64,000 nt of DNA from Planctomycetota bacterium (GCA_019456145.1 VRUL01000001.1:62001-126000), one strand, 5' to 3'. Positions 24,923-34,204 are shown, numbered from the stretch's first letter. Notes: generated by a model not told the origin, from the letters alone. Numbers and translations: made by a program.

Positions 24923-25587
24923 AACATTGCCTCTTCGAACTTGATTTTTCGCTGTCCTGCGTTTGTGCTGGTTCGCCAGTCTTTCGGCCCTCTTACAACG
25001 GTAAGATTGTCGAGTTTGTTTAATTGCTTAAGCCGGTCGTGGATTAGCTGCCATACGCACTCAATATCTTTATCTACTTCACATTTTCCGTCGCTCGAGC
25101 CCCCGCAGGGTCCGTTAAACAGTTTCTTGGCACAGCGGGCAATAGGACAGTAACCGCCGGTCCATCCGAGTACGCAGTCTCCACAACCGGCGCACCTTTC
25201 CTCCCACAAGGCGTGCTCGACCGGATAGCCCATAAACTTCGTATTCAGGCCCGGAATCGTTATCGCCTGCGGTAAGTGTTCAGACATTGTCTGGACTCCC
25301 ACGCCACAGGCTATCGACAGAACAGCCTCGACCGATTCGATGTCGTTTTTTAGTTCGTCAATGAACTCGTATTCGCATTGTCTCTCAGGGGTACATTCGA
25401 TTATCTCTATGGCTTTTCCCTGCTTCTTCCTTGCCATTTTTATCTGTGATGCCAGAAGCCCTGCTGCCTTTGAGCCTCCGGAAAAGCAAACAGTGACGCA
25501 TCCACCACAGGCCATCAGCATTATTTTTTTATAATCCTTTATCGAATCGAGTATCTCATCAAGTGGTTTCCTGTCGGCTACGATCAT
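24919..25587 (-). CDS. metV: MetV: zinc/Fe-S partner subunit of methylenetetrahydrofolate reductase
   Basis: 222 residues. The N-terminal half has an alpha/beta domain with Cys pairs (LMACGGCVTVCFSGG). The C-terminal half is the MetF-associated Cys-rich domain (CAGCGDCVLGWTGGYCP, then CAKKLFNGPCGG and GKCEVD), which binds Zn or Fe-S in MetV. It overlaps both neighbours by four bases (ATGA junctions), so subunits are made in step. MetV is required for activity of the MetF type found in acetogens. Confidence 0.9.
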   Translation of the reverse strand: MIVADRKPLDEILDSIKDYKKIMLMACGGCVTVCFSGGSKAAGLLASQIKMARKKQGKAIEIIECTPERQCEYEFIDELKNDIESVEAVLSIACGVGVQTMSEHLPQAITIPGLNTKFMGYPVEHALWEERCAGCGDCVLGWTGGYCPIARCAKKLFNGPCGGSSDGKCEVDKDIECVWQLIHDRLKQLNKLDNLTVVRGPKDWRTSTNAGQRKIKFEEAML

Positions 25588-26456
25588 ACTAATGCCCTTT
25601 CTTTAAGAAAATCTTCAACCTCGGTAAGGTGCTTGAAAATACCCAGGTCTTTTGCTTCGAACCCCAATGCCAGGCCCATAAGCTCTGTAAAATAGAATAT
25701 GGGAATATGAAAATTCGTATTGAACTTTTTGTTAATCTGTTCCTGTCTGCCGTCAAGATTGGCATGACATAGCGGACAGCCTACCGAGATGGCTTGCGCC
25801 CCGGCTGAAACCGCATCGGCCAGAATCTTTCTCGTCAACTTAAGTACCACATCCGTCTGCGTCAATGCAAAACTCGCTCCACAGCAGAAAGTCTTCATAT
25901 TCCAATCAACGGTCTCGGCGCCAAGAGCCTCCATAAGCGATTCCATCTCTGTCGGGTTCTCGAATTGCTGCTTGCCGGTCACTTTCGGAGGTCTTGTCAT
26001 CAGACAGCCATAATAACAGGCCACTTTAAGGCCGTTAAGACTTTTGACTACCTTTTCTTTGACAGCTTCAGTTCCTGTTTTTTCAACGATCACATCGAGC
26101 ATGTGCAGCACTTTAAAACCTTCGGGATATTCGGACCCGATGATTTGCTCGACATTTTTTCTCATATTCTCATCGGTCATTCTCTCCTGGGCAAACTTCA
26201 ATCTCGAATAGCAGGAAGCGCACGGTGCACATATCTCTTTTAAGTTATCTGTCCGGGCGGCCAACGCAAGGTTTTTGGCAGGCAAAGCCACGGACATTAA
26301 CTCATCGCACTGGTGCGCCGGGGACGCGCCACAGCAAATCCAGTCCTCGACCTCAACCAGTTCTATTCCCAGTGCCGCACAAACTTTTTTCGTCGAGATA
26401 TCGTATTCGACCCCGGTTGAATGCAATGAACAACCCGGATAATATGCGATTTTCAT
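25584..26456 (-). CDS. hdrB: Heterodisulfide reductase-like subunit B (HdrB)
   Basis: 290 residues with two CCG domains that in HdrB hold non-cubane 4Fe-4S clusters. The first has YYPGCSLHSTG, WICCGASPAHQCD and CAPCASCYSRL. The second has YYGCLMTRP, TFCCGASFALTQT and VGCPLCHANLDG. In methanogens HdrB reduces CoM-S-S-CoB. Without that substrate in bacteria, HdrB-like subunits pass electrons to a partner, here presumably MetFV. It overlaps hdrC and metV by four bases each. Confidence 0.92.
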   Translation of the reverse strand: MKIAYYPGCSLHSTGVEYDISTKKVCAALGIELVEVEDWICCGASPAHQCDELMSVALPAKNLALAARTDNLKEICAPCASCYSRLKFAQERMTDENMRKNVEQIIGSEYPEGFKVLHMLDVIVEKTGTEAVKEKVVKSLNGLKVACYYGCLMTRPPKVTGKQQFENPTEMESLMEALGAETVDWNMKTFCCGASFALTQTDVVLKLTRKILADAVSAGAQAISVGCPLCHANLDGRQEQINKKFNTNFHIPIFYFTELMGLALGFEAKDLGIFKHLTEVEDFLKERALV

Positions 26457-27013
26457 TTCTTTAACCTCTTGGCCCTTGAAAACATCTTCATCATCGCAAA
26501 AGGCTTTCTGATAGAAGGCAGTAGTTTGAGCTTGCCCTTTCTCATCATCTTTATCCCTAACGACATATCCTTGAAGGGCCTGCCCGTAAACACATTTAAC
26601 ATCCCCGTCAAAGCAAGCTCATACATTCTCCCGGCATACTTCAGGATATTCATCCAAAGCCGGTTAAACAATCTCATGTTCTTGGTGTCCGCTTTTATCC
26701 CCTTTTCCTGAACGAGAATCCTTATGGTGTCAACAACGTGAGCGATATCTATATCCTGGGGACACCTTGCCGAACACGTCTGACATGAAAGACAATACCA
26801 GATTGTATTTGTCTTCATTGCCTCGTCAACCATTCCAAGCTGCACGTAGCGCATCAGCTCGGTCGGTGTGCTGTCCATAAACATCCGGCTGGGGCATCCG
26901 GAGGCACATTTCCTGCACTGATAGCACAGAAAGACATTCTCGCCGCTGCGTTTGGCGACCTCTTCCATAAATGCCTTATCCAGCTTCACGTCTTTTTGAC
27001 CAACGATTTTCAT
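26453..27013 (-). CDS. hdrC: Heterodisulfide reductase-like subunit C (HdrC)
   Basis: 186 residues with two 4Fe-4S motifs, CYQCRKCASGCP and CLSCQTCSARCPQDIDI, the standard HdrC pattern. The C-terminal part is basic (KAGxx-free, ending SRAKRLKK) and has no clear membrane helix, so the complex is probably cytoplasmic. It bridges electrons between HdrA and HdrB. ATGA overlap with mvhD upstream. Confidence 0.92.
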   Translation of the reverse strand: MKIVGQKDVKLDKAFMEEVAKRSGENVFLCYQCRKCASGCPSRMFMDSTPTELMRYVQLGMVDEAMKTNTIWYCLSCQTCSARCPQDIDIAHVVDTIRILVQEKGIKADTKNMRLFNRLWMNILKYAGRMYELALTGMLNVFTGRPFKDMSLGIKMMRKGKLKLLPSIRKPFAMMKMFSRAKRLKK

Positions 27014-27441
27014 AACTTTACAGGCTCTTTCGGCCCACCTTTATAAGTCGGCCCTAATTTTGTTACTGTCTGTGTCATTTCTTCAACGATTTCAGCGAAC
27101 CTTCCTCCCATAGCCGAAGAAAGGTTAAACATTTCAATTCTTTCGGGCTCAATCCCGACCTCGGCCAGAAGTCTTTTTACATATGCCACTCTCTTTTTTG
27201 CACGCAAATTTCCTTCAAGATAGTGACATTCACCTTCGAGGCAGCCCGCGACAAAGACGGCATCGGCACCATCTTCGAAAACCTTCATCATGTGAATCGC
27301 GTCGACCGTGCCGGTACACGGCAATTTGACAATTCTTACGCTCGGCGGATATTGCAGTCTCATCGCACCTGCCAGGTCGGCAGCCGCGAATGCACAATAG
27401 TTGCAGCAAAACGCCACTATTTTAGGCTCAAAATCACTCAT
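27010..27441 (-). CDS. mvhD: MvhD-type 2Fe-2S electron-transfer subunit
   Basis: 143 residues, matching the methyl-viologen-reducing hydrogenase delta subunit family. Cys ligands lie in AFCCNYCAFAAAD, KLPCTGTVD and VAGCLEGECHYLEGN. In methanogens MvhD hands electrons to HdrA. In bacterial clusters without hydrogenase it serves as adaptor for another donor such as formate dehydrogenase or an NADH module. Here the large HdrA fusion may supply the pyridine-nucleotide site. The start overlaps the hdrA end by 8 bp. Confidence 0.92.
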   Translation of the reverse strand: MSDFEPKIVAFCCNYCAFAAADLAGAMRLQYPPSVRIVKLPCTGTVDAIHMMKVFEDGADAVFVAGCLEGECHYLEGNLRAKKRVAYVKRLLAEVGIEPERIEMFNLSSAMGGRFAEIVEEMTQTVTKLGPTYKGGPKEPVKL

Positions 27442-30400
27442 TTTTTATCAATTCGCTTGACTCATCCAAAAGCGCTTTTGTCTTGGCAATAAGCTGGCTG
27501 TCCTTGTAGTGCATCAGTTGAATTGCCTTTGCCGGACACTCCGACGCACAGATACCGCAGCCATGGCAGATTGCCGTTTCAATTTCGGCAACACCTTCGG
27601 CGTTCATTTTGGGCACATTATACGGGCAGGTCCTGACACATGTCAGGCAGGCTGCGCACTTATCGGGATCGACGACCGACACAATACCGCTTATTTCCAT
27701 AAGCTCCCTGGACAGGACCGCCATAGCCCTGGCAGAAGCCGCCTGTGCCTGTGCAATACTTTCATCAATGAACTTTGGACTATGGCACGTACCGCATAGG
27801 AACAGGCCCTCGGACGCAAAATCTACAGGTCGCAACTTCATATGCGCTTCGAGGAAAAATCCTTCTGAAGTAACCGGGACCTTAAATGCTGTCCCAACCT
27901 GCTTGTTAGTTTCTGAAGGTACCATTGCGGCGCTTAATACAAGGGCATCCGGCGAAAAACTCAGTTCCAAGCCGGAATTCAAACCTTGTACGCGCACTTC
28001 AAGCTGCCCTGAGCTGTCCTCGACAACAAGCGGCTTGCCATCAAGGTCGTACCTGAAAAAGAGCACTCCCAGCTTTCGGGCTTCGTTATAATAATCCTCC
28101 TTGAAACCATAGGTTCGAATGTCCCTGTAAAGCACGGCAACGGTCGCTTCCGGATTTCCGCGTTTTATAGCTATCGCGTTCTTTACAGCTTCGGTGCAGC
28201 ATACCCTGCTGCAAATCATATTTTCCGGCTCCCTCGAACCGACGCACTGAATCATAACCACTTCGTTGAGACTTTTGACAAATTCTGAGTCGCTTTCGAT
28301 TAACTCTTCAAGCTGCAACTGTGTCAGCACTTTTTCGTTTCGGCCATAGAGATATTCATCCGGTTTTGATTCCCGGGCGCCAATGGCTATTATTGCGACA
28401 CCATGCTCTATTTCAACTGTTCCTGGCTGAGGACTGTCGTTGCAGGTTATTTTGCTTTTGAAGTCACCAACGAAGCCTTTACACTCATCTACTGTGGAAT
28501 TTTTGTAGACCGTAATATTCTTACTGTCGGCAACCTGCTGCTGCAATTTCTTTAGAAGCTCAAGGGGGTTAAGTCCCTCCACCGTGGTCTTGACGTTAAT
28601 TAAGTTGCCTCCGAGCTTATCAGACTTCTCGACCAGGTGCACTTTGAATCCCTGATTTGCTATCGAAAGTGCGGCGGTCATCCCTGCAAGACCTCCACCG
28701 ACGATCAGAGCGCTCCTTTTCGGAACATAAGTTTTAGTGGTCAGGGGTTCGATCGTCCTTGCCCTTGCGACGGCCATTCTTAAAAGATCTATGGATTTTT
28801 CCTCAGTTACCGCACCGAGTTTGGCATGAACCCACGTGCACTGGTCCCTGATGTTGGCCATCTCGAACAGGTACGGATTCAGCCCGGCTTCTTTGAGTGT
28901 TTCCTGAAACAACGGCTCATGAGTTCTCGGAGTACAGGACGCCACGACAACCCTGTTCATATTGTGCTCGTTAATGTTCTCCTTTATTGTTCGCAGCCCA
29001 TCTGGCGAACAGGAGTACATCAGGTTTGTAGCAAATACAACATTCTTCAGACCCCGGGCATAACCAGCCACTTTCTCGCAGTCAATAACGCCGCCGATGT
29101 TTGAGCCGCAGTGACAGACAAAGACACCTATGCGTGGTTCTTCGCTCGATACATCTTTTTCGAGTGGATACTCTTTATCCTCGACCTGGGTCCCCCTTAC
29201 ATCGGCAAGAAGCTCCATCGCCTGTGCCGCCGCGCCGCTTGCCTGCATAACACTTTCAGGTATGTCCTTCGGACCTTCAAATACACCGGCAAGGTAAATC
29301 CCATCTCTTGACGAAGCGGTTTGCACGAAATCGGCTGACTTGGCAAAATTGTAGCCGTTTAGTTCGATCCCACATACTTCGGCAAGTTCTGTTGATTTCT
29401 CACCGGCGCAAAGGCCCGAAGACAGTACGACCAGATCAAATTCTTCTTCGCTCCAGTTCCTGCCGTCCTCGGTGAGCTCCAGGAGAAGATTATGAGTCTT
29501 GAAATCCTGCCTTATACATGAGGGCCTGGTATAAATGTATTGAATTCCATATTTCGTCTTTGCCCTTTCGTAATACTCATCGAATCCTTTACCGAATGCC
29601 CTGACGTCCATTACAAATATCTTACACTCGGTTTCGGGCAAATGCTCCTTGGTAACAATTGCCTGCTTGGTGGCATACATACAGCAAACCGAAGAGCAGT
29701 ACGGATTATCCTGATCCCGCGAGCCCACGCATTGTATAAAAGCTATTTTCTTCGGCTCTTTATCATCAGAAAGCCGTTTTATATGACCGCTGAACGGACC
29801 CGAAGCGCTTAAAATCCTTTCATAATCAAGTCCGCTGACGACATTTGGAAAACGCCTGTAGCCGTATTCACCCTTTTTTTCGGCATCATACAACTCAAAG
29901 CCGGGTGCCAGAACCACTGCGCCAATGTTTAAGAGTTTCTCTCTGGGGACATCATTGTAAAGGATTGCTCCTGGTTCACATACTTTCTCACACAGTTTGC
30001 AATAAGAGCATATCCCGCAGTAAAAACACCTTTGGGCCTCTTTCCTGGCCATTTCTTCCGTGAAGCCGGTATTGACCTCGTCAAAGGAAGACTTCCGGTT
30101 TTCAAGTGGGATTGTCCGCATTCTCTGCTGCTTCAAAACTTGTTCTTTACTGCGTTCGAGTTCTTCCCGGGAGATTTTCACAACTTCCTGGGTCTCGGTC
30201 GGCGGCTGATACTTTTCTCCTTTAATGTAAGCATCAATCCTGTCGGCCGCCCGATGGCCATCCGCAATAGCCTCGACTATATTCGCCGAGCCCCGCACGA
30301 CGTCGCCGCCGGCAAAGACACCCTTCCAGGAAGTCATACCTGTTTCCTCATCGACCTGTATTTTGCCCCCCCGCCCCTGTTTGATCTTTGTATCTTCTTT

Positions 30401-32017
30401 AAGGAAGTCAAGATCAGGCTTCTGGCCGATACCCAGTACCAGCGCATCTACCTCAATGATGTGTTCGCTTCCGGGTATCTCAACCGGCCGCGGTCTGCCG
30501 CTCTTATCAGGTTCGCCTAATTCCATCTTCAGGCACTCGACCTTGAGATTTCCACCGTCAGAGAGAATTCGCTTTGGTGCCGTAAGAGTGTGCAGTTCAA
30601 TCCCTTCCTCCAGGGTAGCATCGATCTCTTCGGCAAATCCGGGCATCTCATCTCGGGTTCGGCGGTAAATGATGCTTACCTTCCGGGCCCCAAGTCTCAT
30701 CGCGGTACGGGCAACATCTATTGCCGCATTTCCGCCCCCAATAACCGCTATCCTTTCCTTTACACTCTTTATCTTGCCGAGCCGGACATCCCGCAGAAAA
30801 TCCACGCCCCCCGTTACCTTGTCACTATCTTCACCCGGAATCTCCAGTTTGATGCTCTCATGAGAGCCCACAGCCAGATATACCGCTTCAAATCCCTGCC
30901 CGAATAAGTTCTCGATATCGGCTTCGCTTCCCAGTGGACTATTCAACTTAACGTTGACTCCATAGTCCAGGATGTTGCTTATTTCGCTTTCAATAATATC
31001 GGTCGGCAGTCTAAAGCCTGGGATTCCCAGCCTCATCATTCCCCCCATAACGGCCTGTTTCTCAAAAACCGTTACTGAATAACCCATCCTTCTAAGTTTT
31101 AAAGCCGCCGCCAGACCCGCAGGCCCGGCACCGACTATCGCAGCCTTTTTGCCGTTTTCCACAATCGATTTTTGTTTTTCTTCAGGGCTTAATTTCTTAC
31201 CGTACTTTTCATTCCAGTCCGCAAGAAATCTTTTTATATAAGAAATTGCAATCGGACTGTCTAAATTACCTCTGTTACAACTCTGCTCACAGGGATGCTC
31301 GCATACCCGTCCACATATTGCAGGAAATGGATTGTTTTCAAATGCTGCTTCGAAAGCTTCCTGATATTTCCCCGCCGCGGTCAGAGCAACATAACCACTC
31401 GGATTGCCATGTATCGGACAAGCGTCATAGCACGGAGCTATCCCCTGCCTGGTTATAGCAAATTTATTCGGTACCGCTTGTGGATATTCCTTGTAAATCG
31501 CCTTTCTGTCACACAGAAGCTGGTTATACTCATCTTTGACATTGACAGGGCAGTTTTCTGCGCAAACCCCGCATCCGTTGCATTTTTCCAGGTCAACAAA
31601 GTGCGGCTCTATAGTAACTGTTGCGCTGAAGTTGCCTTCCCGTCCCAACAGTCGCGTAAGCTCGGCGTTGGTGATTATCTCTATGTTTCTGTGGGTTCCG
31701 ACGGCAACGAGCCGGGGCGATATCGTGCACATTGCGCAGTCGTTTGTTGGAAAGGTCTTATCGAGCTGCGCCATATGGCCGCCTATGGCCGTTCCGGACT
31801 CGACAATATAGACTTTATACCCGGAGTCCGCCAGGTCTAAAGCAGCCTGGATACCTGCTATCCCGCCGCCAACGACCATTACTGAACCTATTCGCTCGGC
31901 CCCCTGAAGCTCATCACTGGATGGTATACTATTTACTGCGAACGTTTTTTCCTTATCAAACTTGCTAAAATCGCTGTTCTTATCATTTATGGTTTTCTTG
32001 TTTGTATCTTCAGGCAT
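27434..32017 (-). CDS. hdrA: Giant HdrA flavoprotein with inserted NfnB/GltD-type NAD(P)H module and duplicated HdrA unit
   Basis: 1527 residues. Order seen: HdrA-type FAD fold (VVGGGIAGIQAALDLA near 48; CAMCTISPR near 94) with a 4Fe-4S motif CNGCGVCAENCP (146-157); an inserted GltD/NfnB-type segment about 190-600 (Cys sites CGRVCEHPCEQSC, FAD loop VGAGPAGLAAAL near 295, NAD(P) loop VIGGGNAAIDVART near 425, AGGDVVRGSANIVEAI near 569); the rest of HdrA unit 1 with CFYCGICSYCKLCEKVC (664-680) and VGSRDQDNPYCSSVCC; a second HdrA unit about 960-1425 (CHCGSNIGG; IVGGGLAGMTAALSIA near 1105; VGSREPENMICSRVCC); and a C-terminal two-cluster ferredoxin (CAACLTCVRTCP, CHGCGICASECP). HdrA is the flavin-bifurcating subunit. 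The inserted module would give it a direct NAD(P)H site. First gene of the operon. The first about 40 residues are polar and the ATG lacks a clear ribosome site, so the exact start is uncertain. Confidence 0.92.
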   Translation of the reverse strand: MPEDTNKKTINDKNSDFSKFDKEKTFAVNSIPSSDELQGAERIGSVMVVGGGIAGIQAALDLADSGYKVYIVESGTAIGGHMAQLDKTFPTNDCAMCTISPRLVAVGTHRNIEIITNAELTRLLGREGNFSATVTIEPHFVDLEKCNGCGVCAENCPVNVKDEYNQLLCDRKAIYKEYPQAVPNKFAITRQGIAPCYDACPIHGNPSGYVALTAAGKYQEAFEAAFENNPFPAICGRVCEHPCEQSCNRGNLDSPIAISYIKRFLADWNEKYGKKLSPEEKQKSIVENGKKAAIVGAGPAGLAAALKLRRMGYSVTVFEKQAVMGGMMRLGIPGFRLPTDIIESEISNILDYGVNVKLNSPLGSEADIENLFGQGFEAVYLAVGSHESIKLEIPGEDSDKVTGGVDFLRDVRLGKIKSVKERIAVIGGGNAAIDVARTAMRLGARKVSIIYRRTRDEMPGFAEEIDATLEEGIELHTLTAPKRILSDGGNLKVECLKMELGEPDKSGRPRPVEIPGSEHIIEVDALVLGIGQKPDLDFLKEDTKIKQGRGGKIQVDEETGMTSWKGVFAGGDVVRGSANIVEAIADGHRAADRIDAYIKGEKYQPPTETQEVVKISREELERSKEQVLKQQRMRTIPLENRKSSFDEVNTGFTEEMARKEAQRCFYCGICSYCKLCEKVCEPGAILYNDVPREKLLNIGAVVLAPGFELYDAEKKGEYGYRRFPNVVSGLDYERILSASGPFSGHIKRLSDDKEPKKIAFIQCVGSRDQDNPYCSSVCCMYATKQAIVTKEHLPETECKIFVMDVRAFGKGFDEYYERAKTKYGIQYIYTRPSCIRQDFKTHNLLLELTEDGRNWSEEEFDLVVLSSGLCAGEKSTELAEVCGIELNGYNFAKSADFVQTASSRDGIYLAGVFEGPKDIPESVMQASGAAAQAMELLADVRGTQVEDKEYPLEKDVSSEEPRIGVFVCHCGSNIGGVIDCEKVAGYARGLKNVVFATNLMYSCSPDGLRTIKENINEHNMNRVVVASCTPRTHEPLFQETLKEAGLNPYLFEMANIRDQCTWVHAKLGAVTEEKSIDLLRMAVARARTIEPLTTKTYVPKRSALIVGGGLAGMTAALSIANQGFKVHLVEKSDKLGGNLINVKTTVEGLNPLELLKKLQQQVADSKNITVYKNSTVDECKGFVGDFKSKITCNDSPQPGTVEIEHGVAIIAIGARESKPDEYLYGRNEKVLTQLQLEELIESDSEFVKSLNEVVMIQCVGSREPENMICSRVCCTEAVKNAIAIKRGNPEATVAVLYRDIRTYGFKEDYYNEARKLGVLFFRYDLDGKPLVVEDSSGQLEVRVQGLNSGLELSFSPDALVLSAAMVPSETNKQVGTAFKVPVTSEGFFLEAHMKLRPVDFASEGLFLCGTCHSPKFIDESIAQAQAASARAMAVLSRELMEISGIVSVVDPDKCAACLTCVRTCPYNVPKMNAEGVAEIETAICHGCGICASECPAKAIQLMHYKDSQLIAKTKALLDESSELIKNE

Positions 32018-32644
32018 AAGGGTAGTCTATCCGCAGCACTTCACCGGGCCGCTTCACTATATTGGACCCGCCTCCTTCATAAATACCGTGTAAACCTGGG
32101 TTTATCAAGCTTAGCCTTTCCTATATACATCAGCATCGCTGCAGTGGAGACTGTATAAAAACGCTTCTCATGTATGAGAATGGCAATAAATCAACATAAC
32201 CACCGACCCATTTATTATACAACTGGTAGATGCCTTTGTTCAATAATATAGTTTCCAATAAATGCTCGATAACCGACTCTAAAGACAGTTTTACCTGTAA
32301 TAAATGACTTTAAACCAAACCACCGTGTTTTCCGCAGAAGTTCCTTGATATTGGAAGACCAACTCCGTAATCCACTCAATGAGGTCAAATAGGGCAAATT
32401 ACGGCCTGCCGGTTGACCGATCCTGCAAAAAATTCCTTGGGAAAACTGATGTATGGCATTAAATTACTAAGAGTCTCTAACAAAATGAATCGTTGTACCG
32501 AAAGCGAGCGTTTTTTTGTCCTGCAAGGAAGGCGAAACAGGCAATGCCAAAGCATTGTCGATGCAGCCTGACGCCGTCAGGACGAAAAACAAGCCGCTTG
32601 AATACAGAGTCATTTTGTTATAGGCTCTAAATAACAATCTTCGA
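32018..32644. other. Intergenic region between parA-like gene and hdr operon
   Basis: 627 bp without a supported gene. It should hold the hdr operon promoter (minus strand). It contains a small perfect hairpin TTCTCAT-GT-ATGAGAA (32165-32180) and a larger inverted-repeat element listed separately. A minus-strand open frame at 32215-32397 shows no recognisable domain. Confidence 0.6.
32470..32628. repeat. Nested inverted-repeat element (MITE-like or REP-like)
   Basis: The outer arms AGAGTCTCTAACAAAATGA (32470-32488) and TCATTTTGTTATAGGCTCT (32610-32628) are inverted repeats matching at 17 of 19 positions. Inside, GTTTTTTTGTCCTG and CAGGACGAAAAAC continue the symmetry. The centre holds the hairpin CAATGC-CAAA-GCATTG (32542-32557). 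The whole 159-bp unit can fold on itself. It encodes no protein and may be a non-autonomous mobile element or a processed extragenic repeat. Confidence 0.65.
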
Positions 32645-33715
32645 TTAAGGCCGGTTTTGTTCCGGGTCCGGAGGTGTTGTTTGAGTTAATTCCGAGGAGG
32701 GAATTTGTGAATCAGGCTGTGGAATTGCCTTGATTTCAATGGGAGGCTGGCCCTGATTTTGCTCGGCGCCGGTATCAGGTCCCTGGGTTGCATCTGCCGG
32801 AGCCGGTATATCTTTATCCCGAGCCGATTCAACAGCAGTTTGTTCTTGTATCTCTTCTGCAGTTTGTACATTCTGTTCTTCAGCCGCTTCAGCAGCATCA
32901 GGTTGTGTATCGAGTTGGGGCGCCGGCTGAAATTGAGCGTGGATGGATTCGGCGACTTTTGCGTAATCCTCAGCGCCATGACAATTTCCCTCGTATTCGA
33001 AAATTGTTTTGCCGTAGCTTGGTGCTTCGGCTAATTTGATATTTCTTCGAATAAAAGTGGGCAGAATACGTGCTTGCGCCCAGGCACAATTGGTTCCGCG
33101 CGCACTTTCAAGGAATTGCTCGATATCGGCCCTGACTTCATTGGGAAGTGAGGCCCTGGTGTCGAACATGCACAGCAAAACCCCCTGAACTTTCAGGCTC
33201 GGGTTGATTCTTTTGTTGACAAGGTCGATCGTCTGCAGCAGTTTTCCAAATCCCTGCAGGGCCAGGAAATGCGGCTGAAGCGGGATTAAAACCTCCTGGG
33301 CCGCCGCCAAAGCGTTTAGGGTAAGCAATCCCAGCGAAGGAGGGCAGTCAATCATCAGATAATCGAATTTGTCTTCAACCGACTCGATCGCTTCTCGGAG
33401 AATGGTTTCCCTGCCGACAACACTTACCAGCTCACTTTCGGCGCCAACCAGGTTGATATTTGCCGGCAGCAGCCAAAGGTTTGGCCGCACGAGCAGAATT
33501 TCTTCCTCAAATTTGGCTTCCTTAGTGAGGACCCCATATGAGCCGGCCCCAATGGCTTGCGGCTCAAGCCCCAGGTGTATCGTCAGATGCGCCTGAGGAT
33601 CCAGGTCTATAGCAACCACCTTAGAGCCCATCTCGGCAAGGGCTGCTGCAATATTGACCACGGTTGTGGTCTTTCCAACTCCCCCTTTTTGGTTTAATAC
33701 TGCGATTGTCCTCAT
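32645..33715 (-). CDS. ParA/Soj-family ATPase with long acidic C-terminal tail
   Basis: I start at the ATG at 33715; a GTG three codons upstream is also possible. The deviant Walker A is NQKGGVGKTTTVVNIAAAL, switch I KVVAIDLDPQAH and switch II LMIDCPPSLGLLTLNAL, all ParA hallmarks. The ATPase part spans about 1-255. The last about 100 residues are low-complexity, rich in Glu, Gln, Ala and Pro (AAEAAEEQNVQTAEEIQEQ), and probably disordered. No parB gene is adjacent: the next genes are nusB and ribH. It may position a protein complex or chromosome rather than a plasmid. Confidence 0.9.
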   Translation of the reverse strand: MRTIAVLNQKGGVGKTTTVVNIAAALAEMGSKVVAIDLDPQAHLTIHLGLEPQAIGAGSYGVLTKEAKFEEEILLVRPNLWLLPANINLVGAESELVSVVGRETILREAIESVEDKFDYLMIDCPPSLGLLTLNALAAAQEVLIPLQPHFLALQGFGKLLQTIDLVNKRINPSLKVQGVLLCMFDTRASLPNEVRADIEQFLESARGTNCAWAQARILPTFIRRNIKLAEAPSYGKTIFEYEGNCHGAEDYAKVAESIHAQFQPAPQLDTQPDAAEAAEEQNVQTAEEIQEQTAVESARDKDIPAPADATQGPDTGAEQNQGQPPIEIKAIPQPDSQIPSSELTQTTPPDPEQNRP

Positions 33716-33781
33716 GGTCGTCACTCGTCGTTGATTAACCTGCTAATTGGCAGCCACTTACTACTGTCCTCTCACCATCAG

Positions 33782-34204
33782 TCACAAGTCACGGGTTATG
33801 TGTTTTTTCAAGATCGCATCGAGCACGCCGTTAACAAACGCCGATGACTTACTTCCGCTGAACTTTTTGGCAAGCTCAATGGCTTCATTTATCACAACTT
33901 TGGGCGGAATATCCAGACAGTATTTAAACTGATAAACCGATAATCTCAAAATGCTTTTGTCAACAGGTGCAAGTCTTTTCATTTGCCACTTTATTGTCGA
34001 ATCCTTTATTAATTGGTCACACTCTGCCAGATTTTTCCACGTCCCTTTTGTCCAATCCCAGGCGAGTTTTCGTACGAAATCGTCGCAGTCAGCTTCGGTA
34101 AAGAACCGGCCCAAATGCTCAAGCAGGTCCGGGCCCTGCACATCGAGTTGATATAATCCCTGCATTGCCAGTTCTCTGGCCCTTGTTCTCCTATCGGTCT
34201 GCAT
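33782..34204 (-). CDS. nusB: Transcription antitermination factor NusB
   Basis: 140 residues from the ATG at 34204 (MQTDRRTRARELAMQGLYQ, the usual NusB opening with the R.R..A...LY arginine motif). An ATG 14 codons earlier gives an unusual extension. KSILRLSVYQF and PPKVVINEAIELAKKFSGSK, followed by FVNGVLDAIL, are the conserved helices. NusB binds boxA RNA with NusE in rRNA antitermination. It lies 67 bp after ribH, the ribH-nusB pairing seen in many bacteria. Confidence 0.95.
   Translation of the reverse strand: MQTDRRTRARELAMQGLYQLDVQGPDLLEHLGRFFTEADCDDFVRKLAWDWTKGTWKNLAECDQLIKDSTIKWQMKRLAPVDKSILRLSVYQFKYCLDIPPKVVINEAIELAKKFSGSKSSAFVNGVLDAILKKHITRDL

Noticed and set aside
32215-32397. Minus-strand 60-aa frame near the inverted-repeat element
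   Set aside because: No domain, no ribosome site, not tied to an operon; could be a decayed fragment but nothing supports it.
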